Assembly (NCBI RefSeq): GCF_963678635.1
Contig: NC_087068.1
Span: 38,837,649 to 38,901,648 of the forward strand
Direction of reading: 5' to 3'
From: Symsagittifera roscoffensis
Lineage: Eukaryota; Xenacoelomorpha; Acoela; Convolutidae
Length of the DNA stretch: 64,000 bases
The notes beneath the pieces are model-generated. The model was not told the origin of the DNA and did no database searches. It worked only from the letters and a program-made list of their open reading frames with translations. Within the stretch, counting starts at the first letter, position 1, and every line of letters starts with the position of its first letter. This document shows, one piece after another, positions 40,916 to 54,342 of this stretch. A program made the translations under genes and the position numbers.

Positions 40916-43059
40916 CTTATGTATTCACGCGTCAAAACTTTTAAAAATTGTAGGAAAATTCGAAAATGAGGATTTCAACTTTTCGGAAGCTATCAAATCA
41001 CATTGAACGCATTATACGAGAATCGATCTTTTATTGTTCAAGTAAGGAATCAGTAAAAAATGGTCTTTTGTAGGGAAAATTGGTCTTGACATAATTCTTG
41101 ACTGTAGAACTTGTTTTAAATTGCTCCCACCACTAACATTCCCGCATTTCCGGAATATTGTAGCCTTTTACTTTCATGTAATCTTGTTTCAACTCATCTA
41201 TTTTTCTTTTTTTCTTTCAGTAATTTCAACAGATAAAGATGGACGGGTTTCTTGACAGGAGCAGAAGTGATGGTAAGAATTCATAGCGTCAAACACTGTT
41301 TTACGGGGACCGCAGTAGCGATCAAAATAAAAACAGTCACTTTTTTCCGCTTACTGGTCGTGTAAAAGCTCCTAATTTTAAACTCCGGTGTAGGTTTTTA
41401 ACAAAAAAGATAAAATCATTTTTTCGACGATCCTTTGCTATACCATCGTTAGAAATTTTTGAAATTCAGTTTGTGTTGTTCAATGCTTTTCATACAAGAG
41501 AAATTACCGAGTACTGATGATGAAATTGATTTAAAAAGTAGCTTTTTCAACGTACTTTAATGATCAAGTCCTCCATTAACTAATTGTTCCTAATCGTTAA
41601 AATCTTTTGTAGAATGTTGTTATTTCTTAGTTTGCTGATAAAAGAATTGTACTGCGGTAATTATGACTTAATTCAATGGCTCAAAGTATTCACAAAAAAC
41701 TTAAAAGCAGTTTTGGAAAAATTTGAGCTTTAGAAAAAATTATTTTCGTTTTTTTTCCTGAAACAGCCGTTAGATTTTTTTGATTTCCTTAAATTACTTC
41801 TCTAAAGCTAATTTCATTTCCTGGCATATTTGAAAGTCATCGCTAGACATAAAGATTTAAGATATGATAAAAGTATGACATGTGTGAGCCATATATGCGA
41901 AATTTATGAGCAGCATTTTTTGTCAGCCCAATTTTTTAGAACCATGTAGAAAGATAACATACCTCACAAGTCTAATTGAATTTGTTAATTTGCATTCTTA
42001 TCAGGTCACAGAATAAATTATTTTGATTGTTTCATCTCAATTTTTACCTCCTAACGTAATGTGAGCTCTGAAGTGTAACCTCGGCCAGGTTTTTGAAAAA
42101 AAAACAAATTTTAGATTTTTTCCTTTTTATGTTCTGAAATGAATGATTGGTTCATCTTTGTTTACATTGCATTATTTCTGTAAAATTCACTTATAAAAAT
42201 GACCACAACAAGTTGTTTCCAAACGGCGTTTTACATACAGAGTTATTTACAAAAATTTACAAAAACAAATCTGAATTGTATCGAACTTGTACCATTAGGC
42301 CAGCACGGCCCGTTTCTGGTTGTCTCATTTAGCAGAGAACCTAAAACATTTTTGAGATTTAGGATTGTTCTGAATCAATGGCTCTCTCTATTCATTTTTA
42401 AATGTACACCTTTTTGGCTGCTTTTTCACCCATAATCTAGAAACCACCAAGAATCAGTATTATTCAGTAAAAAAATCATCAAAGCATGTCTGTCGCCTAA
42501 AGTCGTGTTGTTTGCAAAAAAGAAATATGCAAGAAGCGTTTTCCATTTTTTTACCCAACCCGATGCATGATTCCGGAATTTACAAGATTGTCCGTATTTC
42601 TATATTTTACCTTGACTCAATTTAACACCTGGGCCGTTTTTCATAATATTAATACGCTAAAAGTCGAAAACCAATTTAAACGTAGCAGGATAGAACAGCA
42701 GCAGTTGTTGTCTAAAATGCGGAAAAAATAAGAATAGTATCCGAAGGGGAGGGGAGGAGCGTTGTTGGAGATCTCCAATGTTTTAGGATATTTTAAAGGT
42801 TTCATAGCTTCAGATGGTAAGATGGTAAGTTTCAAAAAAATTTTGGCGCTCGAATTTATGATTACAGCAATGTTTAAGATCATCTACACCAATTCTCAAG
42901 GGTCTAAGTATTAAAAAATATATGACTAATGTTTTAACCTACTGATTTTAAGTTGAAACGATAGAGAAACCTATTGAAACTTCGAGAAAAAAACTGTTTT
43001 TTTTTGAGAAAACAAAATGAATTATGAAGAAATAATAAAATTTATTCCTTCGTATGGGT

Positions 43060-46000
43060 TTTCACTTTAGGTTACTTTTTAAATTTACAAATTCAATGAT
43101 TTGGATTTGATTTCAACACCAGTGATTTTTCCTTTTTTTGGGTAAAAGTAACAGATTTTTTTTAGTTTGTTCTTATGCTCAGACTAAACGTTTGGTTGTT
43201 ATGAATTGACGATTTGTTGACTTCAAATTTACAGCTTAGTTAAAAAGAAATTGCCGGTATTTAGACAATATTTTTAGACTATATTCAATGAATAAATTTA
43301 ACAGTTCTTCTTAGTGTAGGTCTTTTTTCACGTCATTCATTCGTTTGAAAAACTTGCTTTGTGTGTTTTTTCATCACTAAGATATTTGGTTACTGTGTGT
43401 CTCATTTTTTCGGCAAAATTTGATAACCGTACGAGTTGTTACCCAGAAGCTTCATCGTCTCTGCGACAACTCTAGAGCGTGGATTCTCATCTCTTTCTCG
43501 TCGAGCATCAACAACAGACTGAACAAAATTGTTGAAGGCGTGTACTGATGTATTCGATAAATTTTTGTAGATTAAGCCCAAGTCCCATATACAAGTTAAG
43601 AAGGGGGTTTACGTTAGTGCCACATTTCTATTTAAAGCTTGAATTCAGCATTCGTTGTATATTTTTCACTGAATTTTTTTCTCCGACCAATTCTTATGTA
43701 TTCACACGTTAAAATTTTTAAAAATTGAAGGAAAATTCGAAAATGAGGATTTCAACTCGTCAAAAGCTATTAAATCACATTGAACGCATTATAAGGGATC
43801 TGTCTTTATTTGTTCAAGTAAATAATCAGTAACTAATGGTCTTGCGTAGGGAAATTTGTCTTGACATGATTCTTGACTGTAGAACTTGTTTCAAATTGCT
43901 CCCACCACTAACACTTCCGCATTTCCGAAATATTGTAGCCTTTTACTTGTTCAGCTCATCCATTTTTCCTTTTTTCTTTTAGTAATTTCAACAGATAAAA
44001 TGGACGGTTTTCTTGACAAGAGAGGAAGTGATACTAAGAATTCATAGCGTCGAACACTGTTTTACGGGATTGCAGTAGCCATCAAAATAAAGACAGTCGA
44101 TTTTTCTGCTTACTCGTCGTGTAAAAATTCCTAATTTTACACTCGGGTGTTTTTTAAAAAAAAACGATAAAATTAATTTTTCGACGATCCTTGTTTCGTT
44201 GTTTCTAGCCGTGAACCGATCAGTTGCAGAGTCATACTCCCGTTGAATATGAAGTCCTTTAGACATCTTTTGACACATTGAGAATGGACATAATTGGCCT
44301 GCATAACTATTAACAATTATCATACACATGTTTGACGAGGTTGCCAATAAAATTTGATCGACAACTGCTTTTCGCGTAAAAATATTAATGGTCCGGTAGT
44401 CAAGTCCACTCCTATTTTCTCACACAAAACATTGTCGCCTTCAAAAAGAAGGTAGTTTTTGATACTGGTCGAATTGTGTAGGCTGATAATTGTTAGATTT
44501 GGAAACGGTCAGCCCAACTTTAACATGCCAATATTTTATTATGGTAAAATTTTATCAATTTTTGCTCATTTTCATTCGTAGGAACAACATCTTTTTTGTT
44601 TAAGCATCGTTAGAAGTTTTTGAAAACATTCAGTTTGTGTTGTTCAATGCTTTTCATGTAAGATAAAATACCGATTACTGATGGTGGAATGGTGACGCGG
44701 TCACCAACACGATTTTTTTAACCGGAAGTTTTAAGTTGAAAACAATAACAAGTATACAGAGTTCTGGATCTTTTTCACACAAGAAAAATAACTATTCTTG
44801 CAAATTTGAAGATGTTCAAATTTTCAAACCAAAATTGGCACAAGTTTCCCAATTCAAAAGGTTGTTTTTGTTGCCTTAATTCTTCCGTGGGAATGCAAGT
44901 TGATTCAAAATCGAAAATTGTGACTTTGCTGCACAATTTCTAGTCTTCACTTAAGTAAAGTTAAATCCGTCCAGTTCATCGAATTTTGCTTCCTGTAGTT
45001 TTAAGGTTTTTTTCAGGATATATTCATCGAACTCGATTTTACATCTAACTGGATGTTTTTTAAAAGCCTCTGATCTTTCAAGGATCAATTGGGCCGTCGA
45101 TATGGTTGTTGAATTTTAACAATGTCACGGTTTTATCAAACTTTCCGATAATTAGCCTAGCCAATTCTCCAGCATAATTTCTTTCTTGAAGGTCAAAAAC
45201 GTAAATTCATCTTGCGATAAATTTTTTCCTCGACTAGAGATAAATCGTCAATGGCAACCCGGCGAAAGTTTTTCGGATCGTATCCAGATTTTGATTTGAA
45301 CTCTGTAAACAGTTGAAATGCATGAGCATCATTGTTTCTATATCATTCAGGTACCATGCTAGCGCATGAAGAAAAAAGATCACTTTTGCATGGTTGTTTG
45401 TGTTTATCCGATGAAAAAAGAGTTTACAGACAACTTTTTCTTTGAAGGCCCGAGCAATACAGATTCTGGACAACCCATTGCAATGTTTCTTAGTATGGCA
45501 GCAAACAAAAAGTAAATTTCGTTATCAACTTGAACCTCAACTTTGAGTTTTGAAGTTCTTGGGTATATTGCTCTAAGATATCAAGTTTCTTTGAGAAATC
45601 AAACACTCTAAGAAATCAAATCCGCTTTTGTACACACTAAAAGCGATTTTTTACAGCAAGTTTTCTTTTCGTGCGCAATAATACCGATATTTTTCCGCTT
45701 CGACATTACGAATACAAAAAACAAATTCAGAAGCAGTATTTTGAATTTTGTAGTGTATTCCAGCTTGTTGAAAACCTCCACAAGCTTTTCGTTGATTACT
45801 TTAAAATCTCATTTGAATTTTTGAATTTTAAATAGCTTATGTCTCTGTTACCACCAGAAAAGGTTGACAAGAACTCAACTCCTCTTTCAGAATTTCTCCG
45901 TCTTCCACTTCCTCCTCTCTCATCTTATTCAAGTCCACTACAGAATGGCTGGGTTTCCGTTGGTTTGCTCCATGTCTTTCTCTCCGATGCTGTTGGAGAG

Positions 46001-46060
46001 AGTGTTAGTTTGGAAACACTTTTTCAAAGGATGCACATACAGTTGATTGCAGTTGAAGCT
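43060..46060 (-). pseudogene. PolB, long decayed copy (second Polinton, unit 2)
   Basis: Reading leftward: an N-terminal part homologous to 5529-6224 (about 46060-45480, including the MGCPE-like segment near 45470); the block from about 45473 (RICIARAFKEKVVCKLFF to DTIRKTFAGLPL); an exonuclease-like region about 44600-45100; a clearly PolB block at 44350-44190 (VNSYAGQLCPFSMCQKMSK); and motif B near 43440. It covers the middle section missing from the first PolB. Stops and frameshifts are dense. It converges on the TIR at 42736. Confidence 0.7.
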
Positions 46061-46079
46061 TACCTTGTTTTAAGTTTTA

Positions 46080-46290
46080 CTACAAGATTAAAAGTGTTTC
46101 AATTTTTCAAAACCTTAGAAGTGTTTTACAACTTGGGTATTTTGAACAAAGCAAAATAATTTTCTTTTTTTCATTAAGACGCAAAAGTGTTTCAATTTTT
46201 CTGACAAGATGCGAAACGTGTTTCTCATTCATCAACAAAAGCGAAAAATTTTACAAATTTTTAAACAAGATACGTAAAATGGTAAAACGA
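46080..46290. repeat. Hairpin-repeat array, inverted relative to 8567-8910
   Basis: Three to four degenerate units such as AAAAGTGTTTCAATTTTTC and GACAAGATGCGAAACGTGTTTC, the reverse complement of the array beside the first accessory gene. It lies between two divergent Polinton fragments. Confidence 0.65.
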
Positions 46291-46519
46291 TCCAGTAAGT
46301 AGCCATAAACTCTGTACTTTATTGCTCAAAAAATTTTTAATTTGTGTGCAAACATTTTCTCATTAAATTAACTTATATTTTAAATGTTTTTTCAAGTAAC
46401 TGAAACGTTTTAACCTGAACTATTCATCTGTGCTCATCGTCAAAAAAAAATTATAAAAGTTCTCAAAATACAAAGATGAAATTAACCTCAAACAACATTA
46501 TTTACGAAAAATTTACTCA

Positions 46520-47010
46520 TGGAGCTCTCAAAGAGCTCTGGAGGTTTTCTAAGGAATGCAGAAATAGTCGAGCTTCCATCGCTGGTGGTTGCTGTGGAGG
46601 GGTGTTCCGAATCGTCAATGTTTCTGAGTAGCCCTAATTTTTTAAAATTGTGATGAGGTTATCAACATATAACCAGTTCCTCCTAAGGAAAGAGGAAACC
46701 ATCTACTGGTTGTGCAACAAAATGATAATTGAGAATCTTGGTGTATTCCAGTCACGCAGCTCATCAACTTGTGCCGTCATCTGCATTATTCCAATTTGAT
46801 TTTCAGTGAAGAAGATTTGCATCTGGTGATGTTTGTTGAAGTCTCTTCTCATGCTCTCAACCATGTGCCAAACTTAGATTGAGATATCGATTCATGCCAA
46901 AAAGAATCCAGAGACTGTTTCTCAAACTTGCAATTTTACTAGATCAGGTGAAAATTCAACCGAGTGCGTAAGGTTGCTGTTTTAAACTGAGGACATCAAT
47001 TTGAGTAACA
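46520..47010 (-). pseudogene. Accessory-protein pseudogene, homologue of 7849-8343
   Basis: The minus strand matches the accessory gene along most of its length, for example the C-terminal AGCTCTTTGA and CCTCCACAGCAACCACCAGC regions and the AATTCAACATGTTACTCAAA start area. Indels and stops remove any long frame. Confidence 0.65.
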
Positions 47011-47329
47011 TGTTGAAATAGCTAGAGAAACATAGTAAAAACAAGGAATTTGATCAATCTAGAGCTAAAAGAGAAGGTTGTTGACGGTAATGAGTTTGAA
47101 AATGGAATGATTTTTTCTAAGACTTAGGGGTACTTTCGATTCAAATGTGTGGCTTTTTTAAATCAAAATAGTATTTAATTTATTTGGTCTGTAATCGTGT
47201 CCGATCAAGTTGTAGCTTCCTTTCAGGACTTTTTGTTGAAAAATTGTGTCCAATCATTATTCAAAATCCATTTTAAGAAAAATTTTCATTTTGTTGTTTC
47301 GCATCAAAAAAATCCTTTTGCGTTATGGT

Positions 47330-47500
47330 TCTCGTATCTAAAGTAAGAAAATTTTTGAATACAAATGTTCCAAATATTAAAAAAATATATACACAAAAAA
47401 AAGCAAAAACAAATGACCACAGGTTGTTTGCTGTAAAAGATGAAAAATAGCTGGTAAAAGTAAAAAAGAAAGAAAATTATAACATGTTTCTTTCAAGTCA
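47330..47500 (-). pseudogene. Two-TM small protein pseudogene
   Basis: On the minus strand the stretch GCAAACAACCTGTGGTCATT and its continuation match the second TM segment of the 7317-7487 protein. The first segment is degraded. A further copy lies at about 50230-50385 after the 2.9-kb duplication. Confidence 0.5.
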
Positions 47501-47678
47501 ATTGATTTTTTTTGTATAGAGTCAAGGAGAAAATGCCTTTCAAAAGACACTGAATTTCTTTGTTTTTGATGTAAACTTGAGCGAATAGCTCGAAGTTGAC
47601 CAATTTTTCAAAGCAAAGACCAGAAATCTTTTTCCAAACATAATCATGCAGGATTTTAAACTTTGAAAAACTTTCCAA
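47493..47678 (-). pseudogene. Relic of the 6684-7293 ORF
   Basis: A minus-strand 61-codon frame containing GLCFEKLVNFELFAQVYI, the counterpart of CFEKFVNFELSSQIYI at about 7195-7245. A duplicate is at 50375-50560. Confidence 0.6.
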
Positions 47679-48289
47679 GAAGTGAAGGAACAGAGAACTT
47701 TGTTTTGGGAGCGTGGATAGAATTAGGTTTCAGGTTTTGGGTAAGGGTTAAAAAAGTCTTTGATATATTATCGTACCACTTCTTGATTAATCTTAAAGCT
47801 TTCTAGAATAATTTAAAAAATTTTCCTTGTCAGGTGTAAAACGAGCACAAGCTTGAAGTTTTGATACGCAGTATATGGATCGAAAGTAAACTCATAATTA
47901 AATTTGAGTATATTGCTAAAGAAATTTTTATTTAGTCGGTGAACACTATTTTATATTTAAATTAAACGTCCAACAATTTATGAAAAAAGTAAAAAACCAC
48001 ATCTAATTAATCAATAGGAAAACCAGTAAAAAAAATTTCTTGTACAATAACTCAAAGAGTTTCAAAAACCCCAAAATGTTTCAAGGGTTTTCCTTCAATA
48101 GTTTTTTAGATTGAATCACAACTTTAAAAAAAAACAATTTTTGATGAACATTTCAAAGTAAGTATATAATCAAATCAAGTTTCAAATCCACATTTCAAGT
48201 GTACAATTTTGAAGTACACCAAGTAAAAATATTTTAAATTTGAGACCTAATAAATCTTCTATTTTTCGAGAAAAAAACGAGAAAATGAA

Positions 48290-49290
48290 AAGTGGAGACT
48301 GTGGAAACATGTATGCTGGCCAGCACGCAGATCGACACCAAAAAAATTGTAGTAAAAGAAATTGTCGTGTCCTTATTGTTGGTTGATCTAACTATATCCT
48401 TGAAGATTGAAATGTCATCTGGTCAGGAAGCATGGTACATCCAAATCTGAGCAATCAACAGTATGTTCCTTCAGTGAAAAAACGTTTCCCAGTTACTAAT
48501 CTCTCCAACAGCGAACATGGAGCAAAACAACGGAAAGCCAGCGAAACTGTAGCGGACTTGAACAAGATTGTGGAAGAGAAACAGAATAATGGGTTCAACC
48601 TTAGGAAGGAGTAGAGTGCTTGTCAACCTTTTCTGGTTGATACGGAGGTGGTAATACGGAGACATAAGTAGTTTAACATTCAAATGTTCAAAATAGATAG
48701 GGTAACCAACAAAAATTTTGTCGAGGTTTTCAACAAACTGGAATCCGCTGCAAAATTCAAAATAATGCTCCCTGATTTTTTTTGATGTCGAATATTATTA
48801 CGACGCAAAAACCGGTATTATTCCGACGCAAATCAAAACTTTGTTTAAAAAATCGCATTTAGTGTGTACGAAAGCGGATTTGATTACAGTCAAAGGAAAA
48901 TTTGAAAAACTTGATATCGTACAGATATCGTATTATCAACATTATTGACCTTCAAGTTGAACAAGTTGAAAACAGTTATTAATTTTTTGCTGCAATTTTA
49001 GAAAACACTGCATGGGGTCTTCCAGAATCTGTATTACCCGAGCCATTACTGAAAATTTATTCAGTAAACTGTTTTTATGGGATGAAATCAAACAACCATA
49101 CAAAGATGATCTCTGTTTTTTTTTCCGTGCACTATCAAGATACTTGCATGATCATAGTCACCCTGATGCTCATACATCTCAACTGTATACAGAGTTTATA
49201 CCTAAATCTGGTTACGGTCAAAAAAAAATTCGCAGCGTTGCCATTGAAAATTTACCTCAAGACGAGGAATTAGTTTGGGCATCATAGTAA
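48290..49290 (+). pseudogene. PolB N-terminal relic (third Polinton, unit 1)
   Basis: On the plus strand are KKRFPVTNLSNS and ASETVADLNKIV, matching the KEFPSPYSLQQH and SDSVANLNKIL segments at 6060-6160 (minus). Later frames contain DDLCFFFRALSRYLHD (about 49108-49155) and LPQDEELVW. Stops separate the parts. Confidence 0.7.
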
Positions 49291-50374
49291 ACTATAATTA
49301 AGACATCAAGAAAGAGAAAAATCTGGGATGCTAGGTTAGGTATCGGAAAGTTTGATAAAACCGTATAATTGCTCAGATTCAAGAACCATTTCTTTCATAC
49401 GAAAAAATTAATAATTCCTTCAATTGTTTTCAATGTCCCAGCTTAGCTTCAAAAGAGCAGAAGTTTTTAACAATCTTTTAATCAGAGGTACAGATTGAGT
49501 TCGACATATTTATCCCAAAAACTCGTAGACACCACGAGAAACTCAATTCGAGATTCCAGACAGAATCAACATCCCTTTCTTTGATGATCAGACATCGTTT
49601 GGCAACGTCGCAATTTTCAATCTCAAATCAATTTGCGTTCGAAGAAAACTCACACACAACCGCAACATTTGCTTGAATTGAGATACATTTGGCATTTTTT
49701 GTTTCAATATTTTCAAATTTGCAAGATTAATCAGTTTGCCTCTGTGAAAACTTAGAACTTTTGGCTGAAAAAGCCAAGCTGCAAATGAAGAACAAACTCT
49801 AAGAAATTGAAAACACCATCGTAATTGAGTCTAAAAGATCTCTGATAAACTGAAACACAGAATTGCAACAAAAAAAAATAAAAGTGTTTGAGTATGAAGA
49901 GGTAATTATTAAAGATGGCGAAGAAGATAATTTGTCGACTCAGTTCTTGAGAATTCGAGAAATAATCAGTTGATTGATTTCAAACAGCATTAAGAGCGCC
50001 ATTTAATACTCTGCCATGTTTTGGATTCAAAAGCAGAAGATACGATCTCAATCTCGTCAAATCGTTGTGCCAGTCGGTCATATTTGGAAGTTTAACCTAG
50101 AGCAATGTTTGATCTTGATTTTGGGGTCAAATGCAATTTTTCAAAAGTTCGAATTGAGCATATCATGCTCAAGTTTCTCGCGACAACTGAAAAGGCGGAA
50201 AGATAATGGTTCTCGTATCTAAAGTAAAGAAAATTTTTGAATACAAATGTTCCAAATATTAAAAAAATATATACACAAAAAAAAGCAAAAACAAATGACC
50301 ACAGGTTGTTTGCTGTAAAAGATGAAAAATTGCTGGTAAAAGTAAAAAAGAAAGAAAATTATAACATGTTTCTT

Positions 50375-50560
50375 TCAAGTCAATTGATTTTTTTTGTATA
50401 TAGTCAAAGAGAAAATGCCTTTCAAAAGACACTGAATTTCTTTGTTTTTGATGTAAACTTGAGCGAATAGCTCGAAGTTGACAAATTTTTCAAAGCAAAG
50501 ACTAGAAATCTTTTTCCAAACATAATCATGCAGGATTTTAAACTTTGAAAAATTTTCCAA
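50375..50560 (-). pseudogene. Relic of the 6684-7293 ORF, second copy
   Basis: Duplicate of 47493-47678 with a few substitutions (SLCFEKFVNFEL). Confidence 0.6.
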
Positions 50561-51179
50561 GAAGTGAAGGAACAGAGAACTTCGTTTTGGGAGCTTCGAT
50601 AGAATTAGGTTTCAGGTTTTGGGTAAGGGTTAAAAAAGTCTTTGATATATTATCGTACCACTTCTTGATTAATCTTAAAGCTTTCTAGAATAATTTAAAA
50701 AATTTTCCTTGTCAGGTGTAAAACGAGCAAAAGTTTGAAGTTTTGATACGCAGTATATGGATCGAAAATAAACTCATAATTAATTTTGAGTATAATGCTG
50801 AAGAAATTTTTATTTAGTCGGTGAAGTCTATTTTATATTTAAATTAAACGTCCAACATATTATGAAAAAAGTTAAAATTCACATCTAATTAATCAATAGG
50901 AAAACCAGTAGAAAAAAATTTTCTTGTACAATAACTCAAAGATTTTCAAATAACCTAAAGTTTTTTAAGGGTTTTCATTCAATAGTTTTTTAGATTGAAT
51001 CACAACTTGAAAAAAAAGACAATTTTTGATGAACATTTCAAAGTAATTATATAATCAAATCAAGTTTCAAATCCACATTTCAAGACATTTCAAGTCTACA
51101 ATTTTGAAGTACACCAAGTAAAAATATTTTAGATTTGAGACTTAATAAATCTTCTATTTTTCGAGAAAAAAACGAAAAA

Positions 51180-52194
51180 GGGAAAAATGGAGACTGTGGA
51201 AACATGTATGCTTGCCAGCACACAGATCGACACCAAAAAAGATGTAGTTAAAGAAATTGTCGTGTCCTTAGTGTGGGTTGGTCTAACTATATCCTTGAAG
51301 ATTGAAATGTCATCTGGTCAGGAAGCATGGTACATCCAAATCTGAGCAATCAACAGTATGTTCCTTTAGTGAAAAAACGTTTCCCAGTTACTAATCTCTC
51401 CAACAGCGTACATAGAGCAAAACAACGGAAAGCCAGCGAAACTGTAGCGGACTTGAACAAGATTGTGGAAGAGAAACAGAATAATGGGTTCAACCTGAGG
51501 AAGGAGTAGAGTGCTTGTCAACCTTTTCTGGTTTATACGGAGGTGGTAATACGGAGACATAAGTAGTTTAACATTCAAATGTTCAAAATAGATAGGGTAA
51601 CCAACAAAAATTTTGTGGAGGTTTTCAACAAGCTGGATTCCGCTGCAAAATTCAAAATACAGCTCCCTGATTTTTTTTTTGATGTCGAATATTATTACGA
51701 TGCGATGCAAAAACCGGTATTATTACGACGCAAAAACAAAACTTTGTTTCAAAAATCGCATTTAGTGTGTACGAAAGCGGATTTGATTACAGTCAAAGGA
51801 AAATTTGAAAAACTTGATATCGTACAGCAATGCACCCAAGAACGTCAACATTGTTGACCTTCAAGTTGAACAAGTTGAAAACAGTTATTAATTTTTTGCT
51901 GCAATTTTAGAAAACACTGCATGTGGTCGTCCAGAATCTGTATTACCCGAGCCATTACTGAAAATTTATTCAGTAAACTGTTTTTATGGGATGAAATCAA
52001 ACAACCATACAAAGATGATCTCCGTTTTTTTCAGTGCGCTATCAAGATACTTGCATGATCATAGTCACTGTGATGCTCATACATCTCAACTGTATACAGA
52101 GTTTATACCTAAATCTGGTTACGGTCAAAAAAACTTTCGCAGCGTTGCCATTGACATTTTACCTCTAGACGAGGAATTAGTTTGGGCATCATAG
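51180..52194 (+). pseudogene. PolB N-terminal relic (third Polinton, unit 2)
   Basis: Duplicate of 48290-49290. It keeps a longer frame at 51579-51857 (FNKLDSAAKFKIQLPDF, SHLVCTKADLI, VQQCTQERQ), parallel to KLDCAAKINIALGF and CTQERQNTKW of the first PolB. It ends with the LPLDEELVW segment near 52165. Confidence 0.7.
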
Positions 52195-53100
52195 TAATCT
52201 ATAATTAAGACATCAAGAAAGATAAAAATCTGGGTATGCTAGGCTAGGTATCGGAAAGTTTGATAAAACCGTATAATTGTTGAGATTCAAGAACCATTTC
52301 TTTCATACGAAAAAATTATTAATTCCTTCAAATGTTTTCAATGTCCCAGCTTATCTTGAAAAGAGCAGAAGTTTTTAACAATTTTTTACTCAGAGGTACA
52401 GATTGAGTTCGACATATTTATCCCAAAAACTCGTAGACACAACGAGAAACTCAATTCGAGATTCCAGTCAGAATCAACATCCCTTTCTTTGAAGATCAGA
52501 CATTGTTTGGCAACGTCGCAATTTTCAATCTCAAATCAATTTGCGTTCGAAGAAAACTCACACACAACCTCAAAATTTGCTTGAATTGAGATAAATTTGG
52601 CATTTTTTGTTTCAATATTTTCAAATTTGCAAGATTAATCAGTTTGCTTCTGTGAAAACTTAGAACTTTTGGCTGAAAAAGCCAAGCTGCAAATGAAGAA
52701 CAAACTCTAAGAAATTGAAAACACCGTCGTAATTGAGTCTAAAAGATCTCTGATAAACTGAAACACAGAATTTCAACAAAAAAAATAGAAGTGTTCGAGT
52801 ATGAAGAGGTAATTATTAAAAATGGCGAGGAAGATAATTTGTCGACTCAGGTCTTGAGAATTCGAGAAAAAGTCAGTTGATTGATTTCAAACAGCATTAA
52901 GAGCGCCATTTAATACTCTGCCATGTTTTGGATTCAAAAGCAGAAGATACGATCTCAATCTCGTCAAATCGTTGTGCCAGTCGGTCATATTTGGAAGTTT
53001 AACCTAGAGCAATGTTTGATCTTAATTTTGGGGTCAAAAGCAATTTTTCAAAAGTTCGAATTGAGCATATTATGCTCAAGGTTCTCGCGACAACTGAAAA

Positions 53101-54342
53101 GGCGGAAAAGGAAGATAAAAAAAATCAAACTACAATCGCGGGAAGGGGCAAGAAAAAATAGGAACGTGAAATTACTATTCGCCATTTCGCCGTATAAATC
53201 GAACGAGAGTAGAGCTGTTTCATTCTTAGAGAAAGAAAAAGTCGTGATTGGAAGAAACAAAGAATATCGAGTGGACCAGAATGAACCTTCGGTGGAAAAA
53301 TGGACAGCTGAAGCTGCCCAATGGTCTAAACAGTAAACCTGTGTTTTGAGTTCAAATTTATCCACTTCAAACGTCTTGAGTTGATCTTGATTACCGGATT
53401 AATTCTAGAGTTGCTTTTTATTTTAATTACTAGATTCTAGAAGTCGTGGCGGTATGTGAGTATCCAATTTATTTTTCTTGAGTGTGTTTTACATTATTAT
53501 TTTGAGTTAGGGAGAGTCTTAGATTGAACCATCTGAAATGGATCAAAAGACCACTGTCAAATAAAAAGTAACTGTATAAGTAAGGTTCCGATCCTGTTTT
53601 TGACGGCGTTCGTGTGTTTTGGGTATCTCGAGACCTAAGCATGGGGGCGTTCTTATTTCTAGAGTGGGGGGTATTTTGGTAGTAGCTTTCAAGCTACAAC
53701 GCGGTTTGTAGTCTCATTTTGCAAGTGAAACGAAATGGCTCCGCCCGTTTGAGGTAGAAAAACACAAGAGATAGTGACCCTGACTCTTGAGCCACTGTTT
53801 ATAGGGCCTATTTTTCTTTAACCTCATATGTGACTTAGGTAGGCGACTGTAACACAGTGTTTTTATGGCGCTCCTGGGTGTTTTTACGACATCATGACTA
53901 CGTGATCGAACCCACTTGACGCTGCTCCGGTCTAGATGCCCATTCTAGAGTACCGGTGGTACGGTTCAACGGGAACGTGACCACCTTCTGGTTCTACCGT
54001 GATAGCTTTTTAGGAAAACTCGAGAAAAACTCCGGGTGCGCTTTCCGAAACCAGGCCTAGCTAATCGAGTAATTGGGGCCACTAGGGGGACAAAAACGGG
54101 TAAAAGTCAAAAAAAGAAACAAAAAACCGAAAAAGATTAAAAATAGGAACAAAAAACGATACAAAATACAAAAAGGACAGTGGCGTTGACTTTCAGATCA
54201 GGTGGATCAAACCTTAATTTTAATCAAAATACTATACGCATACTGTTTTCAATAAGACCGATCGTCTCGATCACTGAGCAACATTGAACAGGTGCCCGAG
54301 CTAGGGGCGTTGAAAGGGCTTTCAGATAGCTTGTGACATCAG
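53101..54342. other. Boundary zone, probably LTR/leader of the retroelement
   Basis: Base composition becomes more GC-rich after about 53.6 kb, unlike the Polinton arms. No long ORF with a domain. I could not fix an LTR: TGTAACA at about 53858 is a possible 5' LTR start, but the partner LTR would lie outside the window, and no primer-binding site stands out. Confidence 0.4.

Larger units (their letters stand above)
38884..44690. repeat. 2.8-kb tandem duplication of host flank, TIR and PolB end
   Basis: 38884-41660 and 41661-about 44690 align. Each has about 1.07 kb of host-like flank starting AATTATGACTTAATTCAATRG, a Polinton TIR-like stretch, then PolB-derived minus-strand sequence. The second unit has about 390 extra bases (44205-44605) that code PolB, so the first unit has lost them. 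Confidence 0.8.
47325..53100. repeat. 2.9-kb tandem duplication of a decayed Polinton arm
   Basis: 47325-50205 and 50206-53100 align closely from TTATGGTTCTCGTATCTAAAG to GACAACTGAAAAGGCGGAAA. Each unit carries the small-TM relic, the CFEKxVNFEL relic and a plus-strand PolB N-terminal relic. The arm is inverted relative to the first Polinton. Confidence 0.85.

Noticed and set aside
45839-46159. Plus-strand 106-codon ORF
   Set aside because: It is antisense to the PolB N-terminal relic and the hairpin repeats; no domain of its own.
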